NCBI GenBank assembly: GCA_963575745.1
Contig: CAUYUJ010020540.1
Coordinates: 62,001 to 126,000, forward strand
Origin: Prorocentrum cordatum
Lineage: Eukaryota > Sar > Dinophyceae > Prorocentrales > Prorocentraceae
Length of the DNA stretch: 64,000 bases
Direction of reading: 5' to 3'
Shown here: positions 50,940 to 63,900 of the stretch, piece by piece
Layout: every line of letters starts with the position of its first letter
How positions within the stretch are numbered: the stretch's first letter is position 1
Translations under genes and position numbers: made by a program
The notes under the pieces: generated by a model
Databases searched by the model: none
Told to the model about the DNA's origin: nothing
What the model saw: the letters and a program-made list of their open reading frames with translations, nothing else

Positions 50940-51445
50940 CGCGCCGGGAGCAAGAGCCGGAGAAGGAGAAGCAGAAGGAGGAAAACGAGACAGAGCAGGA
51001 GGAAGACGAGGAAGAGGATCAGGAGGAGGAGGAGGCCGAGCAGAAGAAGCAGCAGCAGAAGGCGAAGCAGAAGAAGCACATTGCCTTGGCTGGAGGTGGC
51101 GGCGACTGCGGCGGCAAATGCGACAACGAAGATCTGGAGAGCGAGCAGGAGAAGCAGGTGAATCAGGAGGAGAACGAGGGAGAGGAGAAGCAGAAGCAAG
51201 AAGACGAGGAGGAAGAGAAGAAGGATAAGGAGGAGGAGGAGGGGGAGGAGGAGGAGGAAGAGCAGAAGGAAGAGGAGGAGGAAGAGGGAGACGAGGACAG
51301 GGAGGAGGAGGAGGAGGAGGAGGAGGAGGAGGAGGGCGCCGACGACGACGACGACGACGACGACGTCGACGGCGACGACCGGGACCGGGACCGGGACCGG
51401 GACCGGGACCGGGACCAGGACCGGGACCAGGACCGGGACGCGGAC
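50940..51445. repeat. (GAG)n, (GAC)n and (GGGACC)n microsatellites, right arm
   Basis: Glu-coding GAG/AAG-rich sequence from ~50950, pure GGA runs at ~51300-51335, GAC repeats at 51340-51365 and GGGACC hexamers at ~51380-51440. This is the counterpart of 48405-48862, but the GAG part differs strongly in sequence and length. Confidence 0.85.
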
Positions 51446-51855
51446 GGGGACGGGACCTCGGCGGGGGGCGGGCTCGGTTCTCGGGGGCGGTGCGCGGAGC
51501 GCTCGTCGCCGGCCCGGGAGTCGCGCTCATGGGATGACCGGGTGCAGGAGTGTTTGCTCGCAGAGCACGACGTGATCCACGAGGAGGTCGTCGATGATAC
51601 CGCGCTGGAGGCGGCGGAGCGCGAGCAGAAAGCGGTCCGGAAAGCGTGCCGAGCGTCGTGCCGGCGGTCTCGGTGTGCGCGGCGGGAGGCGGAGTGGGCG
51701 CGGCGGACGGAGGCGGCGGCCGAGCGGAACGAGCAGCTTGCACACCGTGTGCTGCTCCCCGTCGTGCCGCGCTCGCTGTTGCGCGACGCGTCGCCAGAGC
51801 GGGTTTCGTCTGGGCGCAGCTCGCGGGGGGCGGCTTGCAAGAACGGGCGCGCGAG
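51337..51855 (+). CDS. Upstream conserved ORF (intact copy), function unknown
   Basis: The part of a longer open frame (open from ~50492 to 52024) that is conserved with the left arm. Poly-Asp, then RD repeats, SWDDRVQECLLAEHDV, and a Glu/Ala/Arg-rich helical stretch ending in RGAACKNGR. It precedes and partly overlaps the Helitron-like gene in a different frame in both arms. It may be an accessory protein, an upstream exon of the giant ORF, or noncoding sequence kept open by GC-rich composition. No homologue recognised. Start codon not determinable. Confidence 0.35.
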
Positions 51856-51909
51856 CGGCCCGTGCCGTCGACCCGGAGCAGCCGCCGGCGCGCGCCCCCG
51901 CGCGCGCCG

Positions 51910-54900
51910 ATGGCCGCGCCCGACGCGTCGTCGTGGACCGTGGGCGACGCGGCCCTGCGCGCTGCCTGCGTTCTCGTTGCCCTCGGCGTGTGCCCGCCAC
52001 AAGAAGACCGCAGAGTGGTCATGACGAGGAAGGTCGCGGCGGCGCGCTGGTGGCGGCAGCGGGATGTGTTCGCGCGGGAGCTCCCGGACGCGCCCGAGCT
52101 GGCCGATCGTGCAGTCGCGGTCGTCACCGCCAGGTGGTTCTGCTGCGCGCTCTACGGGCTCTCGGCGCGGACGTGCGGCGGCCGCCGCGTCTGTGCGCGC
52201 AGGTTCTCTCGCCGGGCGTCGGCATTGGCGGAGCGAAGTGCCGGGCGGTGCGGGAGTGCAATGTCTTCGTCGGGGACCTGGCCGTGCGCGCTGCCTGCGC
52301 CATGATCGCCCTCGGAGCGTGTCCGGCGGGGCTCAGCGGGGCGACGCAGGACGGCGCCGTGCCCATGTCTGTGGGTGCATTCGGTGCCGCGCGCCCGCCG
52401 CACCCGCGGCCGCGCGGCGGACGCGGGCGGGGGAACCGCTGCGCGCGCGGGAGTTCTCCCGTCGAGTGGCGTGGGAAGTGCCTGCAGAGCGCGGTGGCTG
52501 AGCTCGTGGGGGGCGACGCCGCGGGGCATTTCGGCCGCGCGTGCCAGAACCACGAGGGTTCGGGCGCCTGTGGGTCGCTGGTGGAGCGCTGGAATCTTGA
52601 GGTTGTGGTCCAGCACTTGCGCTCCCGCTTCCTGCACGTGCGCGTGTTCTCTGCGGAATCTGTGGAAGCGTTCGGAGCGCAGGAGGGAGGGCGCGTGGCG
52701 TGGTCGTTGGGGCACGCGACGGGTTTCTGCGCTGGTGCTCTGCTGTGGCTTGACGGCGGTCATGTGTGCGCGGTGGAGGAGTCGGGGGTATCTGGTGACG
52801 TGGAGTGGGGGGAAGCCGAGAGCGCGCCGTGGTGTCGCGTCGTCGCTCACGGGCGTTCGAGCTCGGCGTCGCGGTCGCCGCGCGCGGGTGCGGGGCGTGG
52901 CGCGCTGCTGGGCGGGGCGCCGACGCGCCGTGTGGAGCAGGGTGCCGCAGGGGCGCAGGGTGCGCGCGGGGGCGCGCGCGACGGTGTGGACGCGGAGGTG
53001 TTGGCGCGTATGACCCGGAATCAGTTGCATGAGCTGGCAACGCGATTGCGGGCGGAGGGCGACGAAGACGCGCCAGCCCCGCGGCAATGGAATGTTCAGC
53101 AACAGAAGCGGGTGCGATTGGACGCCGACGTGCACAGGGCCGCGCTCGCGGCGCACCTGGGCATCGACATGGGCGGTGTGCAGCATGCTGGCGCGGAGGC
53201 GCGATCGCGGGACTACTCGGAGGAGATGCTGGGCGAGCTGGCGAGGCACGTGGAGGAGCACGACCGCGTTCCGTCGCACAAGGAGTCCGCGCTGGGCAGG
53301 TGGGTGCATAATGTGACCGAGGGCCAGAACGTGCTGACCCCCGAGCGGCGCGCGCGGTTCGACGGGATCGTGGACCGGCGGGAGGAGAGGCGCGCGCGCG
53401 CCCGCGCGATGCTGGACCGCATCGAGGAGCACGTGGAGGTGCTCGACGAGCTGCCGAAGCGGGGGGCAGAGGACGAGGAGGAGAAGAAGCTTGCGGACTG
53501 GATCCACAATGTCGTCAAAGGACAGAACGAGCTGGACAATGACAATCAGGAGAGGTTCGATGAGCTGGTGAACAGGGGCATGTGGCAGCGGCGGACGGCG
53601 CAGCAGCGTGTGCTCGAGGTGAAGGCTTTCGTGGAAAGGCACCGGCGAGGGCCGCAGCGCTTCGGTCACGACGACGATCCGCGGGAGCATCTGCTCGCGC
53701 GTTGGGTGAGCACGTCCGAGCGCGTGGCGTCCAGGGCCTGGACGAGGGCTGGCGCGCGCAGCTGGAGGCGGCGCTGGACGCGGATCTCATCCAGGTCCAG
53801 GCGCTGGAGGCGTGGTGCGAGAAGAACCAGAGGATGCCGGTGGAGAAGGCGGAGGATGACGAGGAGCGCAAGCTGGCCAAGTTCATCGCGAATCGCGAGC
53901 GTGGGGGCCGCGAGGCGTCGTTTAACGCGCCCGACACCTTCGACGCGCTGCGGCAGAAGTACGCGCAGGCGGCCGCCGCGCGTCGCGACGCCGAGAGCAG
54001 GGAGGCGGAGGCGCGGGCGCTCGAGGCGCAGCGGCAGGAGCTGCTGCAGCGCGCGGCCGAGGAGGAGGGGGAGGAGGCCTGCGGGGAGGAGGAGGAGCAG
54101 GAAGAGCCGGACCCGGCCGATTGCCTCGCGGAGGAGCGGCGCGCGGAGGTCACGCAGGATATGTTCGCCAGGTTCCAGAGGGCAGACAGGGCGCTGGCTC
54201 GGCGGGTGAAGACCGCGCTCGTGGGCGCCCTGCTGTCGTACGTGGACGCGCTGCAGGGCGCCGCGCTCGGGCTCGACGTCTTCGCTGCCCTGGCCAAAGA
54301 CAGGCGGGTCCGTGAAGCCTTGGCCGCCCCGGCGGCCGAAGAGCCGCGCCGCGAGGCGCTCGGGGAGGAGGATGAGGAGGAAGACAAAGAGGAGCAGGAG
54401 GAAGAGGAGCTGGAAGAGGAGGAGCAGGAGCAGCAGCAGCAGGAGCAGGAGGAGGGCGACGACGAGCGACGAGAGCAGGAGGAGGGAGACGCAGAGATGG
54501 CGGACGCGGACGAAGAGCCGCGGGGCATGGCGGACGAGGGGGAGCTGCCCGCGGGCGTCGGCGAGGAGCACGAGGATTTCGTGCGGTACGTGCTGGCGAC
54601 CTGCATGCTGTCGTGGGTGCCTGTCTTGCCGAGGTTCTTCGCGGGGGAGGCGCCGGAGGCGGAGCTGCAGCGGCAGGTGGCGGGACTTGAGCGGCTGCGG
54701 GACGTCGCCCTGGGGCGCGACGCGGCCACGGCGCAGGACAACGTGGCGCGGTCGCAGGCGATCCGGCGCCTGCGCAAGGCCGACCCCGAGCTGCTGCGCC
54801 GCACGCCCGTGCCCAATTCGGACGTGCGGGAGCCCTGGGAGCAGTGGCAGCGCCTGCTCGACCGGCTCGAGAAGGAGGGCGTGGAGCGCGAGGTCTGGGT

Positions 54901-57900
54901 CTGCTGCCGTCGCGAGCCGCTGCGCCGGCGCGCGCCGCTCCGCGACGACGGCAAACTGGGGCCGGTCCGCGCGCCGCCGCTGCCGTCGCTGGACGCCGCC
55001 GAGGGAGAGGTCTGGAGGCCTGGGGAGGTGCGCGAGGCGACTCGCCAGGCGCGGTACGCAGAGCAGGCGCGGCTGGACGGCGCAACTGGCGCCCCGGTGC
55101 ACGGCAGCGTGCTCCTGCGCCTCGCCTCTGATTTCCTCTGCTACAAGTGCCAGCAGGAGTTCGAGCGCGAGCGGGGCAGAGGGGACGTGATGAGCGACGA
55201 GGAGGTCACTTCGTGGTGTGAGAGGCTGCATTTCACGTCGAAGAAGAAGCTGCCCAGTTTGGCGGCGAAGCGCGAGGCGGTGGTAGCGGAGCGCGCCCGC
55301 GCCGTGCGGCGAAAGCAGGCGGCCGGGTGCGCGGCGAGGGGGGAGAACGGATTCGCTGAGTTCCGCGGTCTGCTGCTGGAGAACGAGTGCTTTCACCAGG
55401 ACAACTGCGAAGCGAGCGTGAAGCACGACCATCGACACGCCCTGGAGCCCTGGTACCAGCGCGCGGGGCCCGACGGGAGCAGGCTGGCGCCGTGGCCGCG
55501 CGTCTTCGGTATTCCGAAATCGTGGGCCGGCCATGGTGGTGCGTTCTTCTCCGAGGCCGTGGAGTCGGGCGTCCCCGCCGACACGTTCCCCCAGGGGCGG
55601 CGCGGCTACTGCACGGGCGAGCCGGGCGACGTGCCCGCGGAGCTCTGGCTGTTGCGGGCCTGGTGCCGCGCGCGCGGCGGCGTCGCTCGCATGGGCGGCG
55701 CCCTGGCCGCGCGCTTGCAGCAGCTCGAGGGCGACCGCGACATCATGTACAGGGTGGAGGCCGCGGAGGGCGCCGGGCGACCCCCGGGGAGTGGCGACCT
55801 GAAGCCGCCCGTGTACTTGGCGGACCTGAAGCCGCAGGCGATCCCCGAGTGGCCCGTCTGGCAGCAGCTCCTCAAGCTGAAGCCTCAGGCGGCGCGGCAG
55901 GTGGCGGCTTTCGTGCGCCGGGAGCGGGCGGGCGTGGGCTTGCCGTGGAACCTCGCCGCGGGGCACTGGGACCTGGACCAGCAGCGCCTGCTCGCCGCGC
56001 TCGACAGGGATCCCGCGTTGCTCGCCGGGGTGGAGAAGGACGCGGCGCTTACAGACACGGACAGGCGCGCTCTGATTGCCCTCGACGATTTCCGTGCCCG
56101 TCACGGCGGTGTCTGGCCGGACGCGTTCGCCGATCGGCGCGGGGGGCCCGATTTCAAGGAAGCGAAGCTCGCGCGGGGCGTTGCAAGGGTGGCGGCGAAG
56201 TATTCGCAGGAATTCGTGCGCATCTGGTTGGACCGAACATGCAGCGACTGGCTGCGGCTGGCGGGGTGCGGGGATGAGGTGGTGGGAGGAGGGGCCGGCG
56301 GCGACGACTCTTCGGTGGGCGGCGGCGGCGGCGGGCCTTCTTCGGGCAGCGGTGCGGGCGGTGGACCAGCGTCGGGGTCGGGCTCTGGCGCGCGGGGGCC
56401 GGGCGACGGTGGCGCGGGCGGCGACGGCGACGGGGGTGCGGGCGGGGGCGCGGGTCGGCTGCTCGGCGGCGGACCCAAGAGGCCAGCTCCCGAGGGCCCA
56501 GGGCCGCGGACTCGCGGGGCGGAGAGAAAGGACCAGGAGCGGTTGCAGCAGGAGCGGCTGCGGAAGGAAGAGGAGTAGCGTCTCAGAGGGAAGACAGTGA
56601 AGGCAGGGGACGTGGAGGTGAACGTGGCTCTGGATGACCCCCACGTGAGCGAGGAGGGCACCTTGCCGGCCTGGCTCCTGGACCCCGCGCCGTGCGTCGC
56701 TGGCAGGTGCGTCGCGCGCGTCTGGCGCCAGCACCGTTGCGTGTCCTTGCTCGCGCAGAGCCGGAATCCTTGCAAAGGCGAAGGGCAGTTCTGTGGGAGC
56801 CATGGCAGACCCGAGCAGCGAACTCTCGGGCTGTGGGACCCGGACAAGGGCCACAGCTCCCTGTCCCGCGAGTGCCCGGAACGGTACGACATGGCCGTGA
56901 AGGAGGCGCGGAAGCGCGAGACGCAGGCCGGCGGCGCCCCGCCCGCGCCGACCCCGGCCATCGCTGCCGCTCGCAAGGCGCGCGTGCCCAGGCTCCAGCC
57001 CAAGTATGTGGCCCTCCCGTGTGACGAGCGCGGCCCTCTGCGGGCGTTTTAAGAGGCCCCGGAGGCTCTCCCGCCGTTCCCGTGCCGCCTTTGCGACAAG
57101 AACTTCGCCACGCATGCCGGCTTCAGAAAGCACGTGGACGAAAAGCACCACGGGTGGCCGGAGTACAGGAAGCGCCTGTTCTACCTGGCCGAGCAGTGGC
57201 CCAGCAGGACGACGACGTGCGGCCCGTGAGGCCCCAGGAGTGGCGGCAGTGCGTGGAGGCTTTCTCGGAGCACCTCGTCACGGGGTCTCACGACTGGCCG
57301 GCCTGCGCAGCGCCCGCCGATTCGGGGGAGGCCGCCGCCGCCGCTGCCGCGCTGGACGCGCCGCGCGCCTGGTGGAAGCCGCCAGGCGCGGACGGGGCCG
57401 TGCCGCCCGCGGGCGTGGACATGCCGCCCGTGACATGGACGCGCTGGGCGCTGCTCCGGCGGCGTCGGACGCCCAGGGGCCCGAGCCCGGGCAGAGTCGC
57501 CGCGCCGTGCGCTCGAGGGTCGCCTGCTGCGTCTGCGCTCGTCTCCACTGGGCGGACGAGCTGCACCGCGTGCACTTCGGGCAGCAGCCGGCCGGCGCCG
57601 GGGAGCGTTCGCTGCTCTGCGACGAGGTGCCGAAGCCGCCCGCGCGCGCCGAGCTCGAGGCGGCGAGGGGAGAGGCATCCGAGGCCGCGGGCGCGCAGGC
57701 GCAGGCCATGCGCCTGACGCAGCGGCAGCTCGCCCACGCGCTGCTGGACCCGGCACGGTACCACGCTCGGTGGCGCTTCGTGCGCGAGGGCCCCAACGGC
57801 GTCGAGCGCCCGGGCGGCATCCCCCTCGAGGATCTGGAGGCGTCCGCAGTGCGCGACCCTGGCCCAGACGGGAAGCTGTGGCTCTTGCACAAGAAGTGCT

Positions 57901-60900
57901 TCAAGATTGACAGGCGCGAGTCAGACGGGGTTCTCGTGGCCGACGCGAAGCAGAAGGTGCCCATCTGCGCAGGGTGTCACGGCGCGCTCTCCAAGAGGTT
58001 GCCCACGATGCCGCCCTGCGCGCTGGCCAACGATCTCTGGATCGGTCGGCTGCCACCGCCGCTGCGGAACCTCACGCTGGGCGCGAAGCTTCTGCTGCCC
58101 CTCGCGCGGGGCATCGTGCGGCGGTTCAACTGCAAGGCCGATTCTGGCCAGTGGGCTCCAATCGACCAGCAGATCAAGGCGTACGTGGGGAACTTCGTGG
58201 CGGTCCCGCAGGCGGACGGCGGTCGGCAGGTGCTGTCGCTGCCGCCGCGGGAGAGCGATCTTGTCGAGTTTGTGCAGATTGTCTTCGCGGGTTCCGATCC
58301 CGCCACCCTGCAGAAGGCGCGGTTGGAGGAGCTCGGCGTGCCCCTCGACGATTTCAAGCGCGCTTACGATTACCTCCGCGACACGACCGAGCAGTACGCC
58401 GCAGTGCGGTGGGACGAAGAGGCAGCGCGAAACTTTGCGGACCCCGAGGGCGACGGCGATGGCGACGGCTCCTCGCTCCTGGGCCTGCCTCGCTGTCTCG
58501 CGGCGTGCGTGGCCGTGGTGGGTGAGGGTGGCGACGCTCGCCAGGAGGGCCCGGCCGATGCCGTGCAGCCCGGCGTGGGCTCGGCCCCGCCGAAGCGGAC
58601 GAGTGCAGGCGCTGCGAGCGCGGAGGGCGACGCGAACGCGGCGGCAGACGGCGGGGGCGAGGCAGAGGGCGAGGCAGGGGCCAGCGGTGAGGACGCTACT
58701 GGCGCTGGTGGGGAGGATGCAGAGGGCGACGAGGGCGAGGCTGGCGAGGGAGAGGGCGGCGAGGGTGTCGAAGAAGGCGAGTGCTGCGCCGCCGTCGCGG
58801 ACGCCGACATTATGGCCGATCTGGACAAGCAGTGGGCGAATGTGCACCTCAGCCTCCAGAGGGCGGAGGAGATTACGCGCGAGAAGCAGCGCGCGGAGGC
58901 AGAAACGCGGCAGTTCGACGGCATGGAGAATTTCCAGGACCGAGATCTCGACCGGCGCTTGGCGGAGGCCGCGGAAGAGGCCCGCAAGGCTGCGAAGTTG
59001 CTCACCAACTGCAAGAAGGAGGCGCTTACAAAGAAGTTGGAGCAGACGGAGCAGAAGATTCAGGCCACGCGGCCTCCTCCAGGAGTTGCCGGGAAGCGCG
59101 CGGCCGGCGGCGGCGGCGGCGGCGGCGCGCCGGCCGGGGGCGCCGAGGCCGGGGGGGCGAGGCGCGCGGTGCGGGTCGTCGTGCCCACTGTAACCGAGCC
59201 TGTCAGCATGTTCTCGCCCGGCTTCTGGAGCGCCTTCGACCCTGTCGCTTTTCCGTATGGGGACGGCGTCTTCGGACTCGAGAGGGACGCAAAGTTGACG
59301 TACGACGAGTGGTGCCGGTGCCTCATGGCTCGCGAGGAGCTCGAGTACGTGGTCCCCGACGACGTCTCGGCGCCCGACGCTGCGCGGGCGCCCGCGCCCG
59401 ACGCTGCGAAGGCGCCCCCCGCGGCTGAGTCGCCCGTGCCGCGCTGGCGTCGCCACGCAGACCTGCTCACGGCCCAGTATTGCCTCTGGCGCAGAAAGGC
59501 AATCCTTCAGTCGGCCAGGTTATTCGTGCGCAAGCACCGCCTCGGGGAAAGCATCGCGGACCTGGCCGCTTTGACGCCGGAGGATCTGGCGCTGGTCGTG
59601 GCCGAGCTCGGCTGGGGGGCGGGCCTGAAGCAGGCCCTGGGCCACGAGGGCGTGCCCCGGAACGTCAAGAGCGCGCTGCGCAGCATGCTGCTCAGCAACC
59701 GCGATGTCGTCGGCTCCGACGCGCACCGGACCACGCTGCGGCACATCATTACCAGCTACACCCGGCTCTTTGGTCCGCCCCTGGTGTTCACGACGCCGAA
59801 CATCGCGGACACTCGGAATCTGATGGTGTCCCTGATGTACGAGGGCGCCTCCGTGCAGCAATGGCGGCTGCTGGAGGAGTCCTCTCCCGTGATGCCCTCG
59901 ACGCGGGAGATGCTGCGGCGGGTGGCCGCAGACCCGGTGTCGCAGGCCATGGTCACGAACCTCATGCTGGAACTGTTCCTGGATCATGTCGTCGGCGTCA
60001 CGCCGCAGCGCGGGGCCACGGGCGTCTCCGACGGCGTGGCCGCCACGGGGGCGTGTGGAGCGTTCGGGCTCGTCCGCGCGTTCTTCGGACCCGTGGAGTC
60101 GCAGGGGCGCGGCGGCATCCATCCGCACATCCACCTTTGGCGCCTGCACCCGATGACTGGCGCGTTCCTCGCGAGGCTGCGCGCGGGGGACGTCGAAGGC
60201 CTCGAGGAGCGGTTGAGGAAGTGGAGGGAGGCCGTGCTCGCCACGGTCGGCAGCGTGCAGTTCGACGCGGCGGAGGAGGTGGGCCGGCAGCTGGGCTTGG
60301 ACGGGCGGGGCGGGCGGGAGTGGCTGCCGCCGCTTCCGCTCGCCCCGCGGGATCGACGTCTCGCGTTCGCGGACGGGAAGCTGGAGGAGGACGACCTCTC
60401 CTTGCAGTACCATACGATCGCTGGCGCTACGCGCCGTCAGCTCGGGAAGCTTCTCAAGCCGGAGTATGACGCGGGGCGCCGCTCTGTCCGTGATGACAAG
60501 AAATTGTCCACAGAAGAGCTGCGGAACGAGGTTGCGGCCATGATGACGATCGATCTCGGAGAGGAGCGAGCGATGCTGCAGGAGCAGCCCGCAATTGAGG
60601 GTCCGCGCCGGCAGCGCCCGTTCGCGCCGTGTGCAGATCCAGAGCCCGATCCCCCTGAGCAGCGGGCACAGTACCCGGCGGTCTTTGGCGAGCCTCTCAC
60701 GGGTGCGCACGTGACGCTGCAGCCGCAGTACCGCCGCAAGCCTGCGTACCGCGAGCGCGCGGGCGGCACCGCGGCCATGCACTTTGCGGACCGCCCGGAC
60801 GAGGAGGCGCGCACCTGGGCGGGCTGCTTCGCGCGGGACGCGCGCAAGTGTAACATCCGTGGCCACCTGCACAGGTGCGGTCCCACGTGCTGGAAGCACA

Positions 60901-63900
60901 AGACGAACGACGATGTGCCTCAGCACTGCAAGGTGTGCCGGCTTGGCTTCTACCACGAGTATGAGACTGCGGTGTACAGCCACCCGTCCATGAAGCGCCC
61001 GGCCGCCTCTCTCGTCTGGCGGCGCCTGCGCAAGGGGAAGGATTTGGTGCTTCCGGAAGGTGCGAAGGTTCAGTACGCGTGCGGCCCGGTGGAGGAGGGG
61101 CAGTGGAACCCGCCTGGCGAGCGCCTGGATCTGGGCGACGTTCCGGCTGAAGGCTACGGCCCGTGGGCGCACCGCTGCAACCGGTACGGCAGAGCTGGTC
61201 GCGTCGACGTGGTGCGGTACCACCCGTGCCACGGGAGCACGAACCCTGTGGGCCAGGTGTGTCTGCGGAGCAACCTGGACGTCCAGTGTCTTGACCGCGT
61301 GGTGCTCGACCTGCCCGGCGACGACAGCGTCGGGGGCGCGTCCGCGGCCGACGTCGACCCGGCCGTGCCGCCGCCTCCGGAGCCTGGTGCGTTCGCCGAG
61401 CCTGTCGGCGACGCGTCGGAGGCGCTGGCTGGGGCCGAGACTGGCGGCACCGGTTGCGACGAGGGCGCCGGGCAGAGCGGAGGTTCCACGGAATCAGGGG
61501 TGTCGGCCGCAACTCAGGGCGTGGTCGGAGCGGGCGAGGGGTCGGTGCGCGCGCCTGCGGCGGGGGGGGCGCGCCTGCCCGTGGGCCGCCGCCTCGGCCT
61601 GCCCAGGGGAGGCGGCTTGCTCGGCGGGGCGCCGACCACCACGATGGACGATCCCGACGCGGGGGACATCTGGGACATGGGTTGGGGCGATGAAGATGTG
61701 TTCGATTTGGTCGATGCGTATGACCTGGGTCCGCCGCCTCCGCCGACGCCGGAACAAAGCGGCGTAAAGCAGGCAGTCGGGCCGGCAGATCCACAGGGCG
61801 AGGACCCCGCGAGCTTCTGCGCGGCTTCCTGTTACGACGGCAGCCGGCCCGGGTTCGTGTTCAAAAAGGGGGAGCAGGGCCTGGGCTACTACAGCGACCT
61901 GCGCGCGGAGCGCAAGCTGGCAGAATCAGCCGTCGAGACAGAGCCGAGGTCGCGGGCGCCGGGCCGCGCCGCATCGAGCGCGGCCTCTGGCGGCCCTGCA
62001 TCGCGCGCGCCTGCCTCGCCCGCCGCCTCCGCCTCAGCTGCTGGCGCGAGCGGCAGCGGTCCGCCGGGCAGCCTGCGGGAGCACGTTTTGCACTCCCTGG
62101 AGGCCGTGTTCATGGACGCCATCAATATGTCGCACTACCAGACGGACTACACGACCAAGGCGGGGCCGATCGCGGGAGACCTCGGAGTGCTGCACGCGCA
62201 GAGCACCGGGTTGGAGTGGCTCCGACTCCAGCAGAGGGCGGAGCGGGAGGCGGATGAGGCGGCGGAGGAGGAGGGCAAGGAGGACGTCGACGGGGCCCGG
62301 GCCGCTGCTGTCGCTCGTCGCAGCGGCTGGGGCGGAGTGCTCGACTCTGCCAGGCGAACAATCATCAAGCTCACGAACAGCTCGCACCGGGCGCTCCTGA
62401 AGAAGTTGCCCGAGATGATGTTTCAGATGCAGTATGGCCACGAGTGCTACTGCTCCCATGACACCTGGACTCTGTTTTGCAAGGGGATCGTGGCGCTGGC
62501 GTTCCAGGCAAGCCACGCCGTTCACGAGAAAAGGGACGACTTCTGGACCGACCCCCGCGCAGAGGACATCGAGGTGGACCAGCCGGCCGCGGGAGAAGAG
62601 GACGGCGAGGGGGGGGGCGGTATCATTGATGCGCTGGGCGAGGGGCGCGCAACGCTTCGCGCCGAGGTCGTCAACGGCGTCGTCGGGGAGGGCGCGGGTG
62701 CCGGTGCTGCTGGGGAGGGCCAGCCCGAGCAGGAGCAGCAGCAGCAGGCCGTCGAATACCGGGCACGGCAGGAGCACGACATGAAGATGGACTGGCTGCA
62801 TCGCGGCGACAGGGAGCCCCTGAAGTCCATGGTCATGTACCATTACGCCATGTACGTGTACACAGCTCAGGCCAACCCGCTCCACTTCGACGCGCAGGAC
62901 TTCGAGACGAACGCGTTCGCAGACTCGCACCCGGCCGCCGCCTCCCGAGTGCAGAAGCTCCGCGTCGGCGCGCCGTTCAGGGTGCCCAAGTTCTTCGGCT
63001 TCGCGATGCCTTCGAAGGAGAAAGAGGAAGAGGTGAACGCGCTGTTCACGTCGGTGATTTTTCGCCCGTTGCAGCCGGCTGAGAAGGGGGCGGCAGCCTG
63101 GGCGCCCTACAGGGCCGGTGTCGACGCGTCCGGGAAGCATAAGCCTGCCTGGGAGGAGTGGTGGGCGAAGCAGGTGGCGTTGTCCAGGCAGTGCGAGCTT
63201 TGCGAGCGGCGAGCTGGAAAGTGGTTCACGATCGAGGACATCGATCTGGATCGCGGCTCCGAGGAGGGCCCGGGCCATTTTGCACAGCGCCCCAGCGCCG
63301 CCGAGTTCATGGCGCGCTGGACCGTCCAGGTCGCGACGAACCTCGACGTGGAGGCGGAGGCGAAAGGGCGGCCGCGAATCCAGACTCGTCCGGAGGCCAA
63401 GGACTTTGTGTACTCTGAGCTGCAGCCAGCGGAGAATCGGCCTGCCGGGGAGGCGGACGAGGAGGAGGGGGCGGGCGCCGGTGGCGGAGCCTTCGACGGT
63501 TTTGCTGAGGAGGTGGACGAGGGCGAGGCGGACGAAGCGTGGGCGGCGAACCGACAGAAGGCCAGGTTCGCCGTGCCGGATAGCGAGGTGCCCGCGGTGG
63601 CCCAGTTGGAGCAAATTCGTGGGTCGTCACAAAGCCTGGTCTATAAGAACATCTTCCTTGAGGGTTTGCGAGAGACCATAAGCCGCAGCCTGCTGCCGCG
63701 AGTACTGGAAGGCAGACCGGATTCGGTGGTCTCGACTTGGGCGACTCTCAGTTCGAGGAAGGCAAAGCACAGCAGAAGGAGGCGTTCCGATACAGGAAGA
63801 AGGGAGCTGAGGGCTAGCCTGGGGATGGCGACGGGGGGGGCGGCCTCGCGGGTTCGGCGCCTGCCGCGCTCGTGCCTGGTCGGCCGCCGGCGCCCGCGGT

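Noticed and set aside
48276-51200. Poly-Glu, poly-Gly, poly-Arg and poly-Leu ORFs around 48.3-48.9 and 49.7-51.2 kb
   Set aside because: These are different frames of TCC/GGA microsatellite and purine-rich tracts, without any conserved domain. Only the SWDDRV segment is conserved between the arms.
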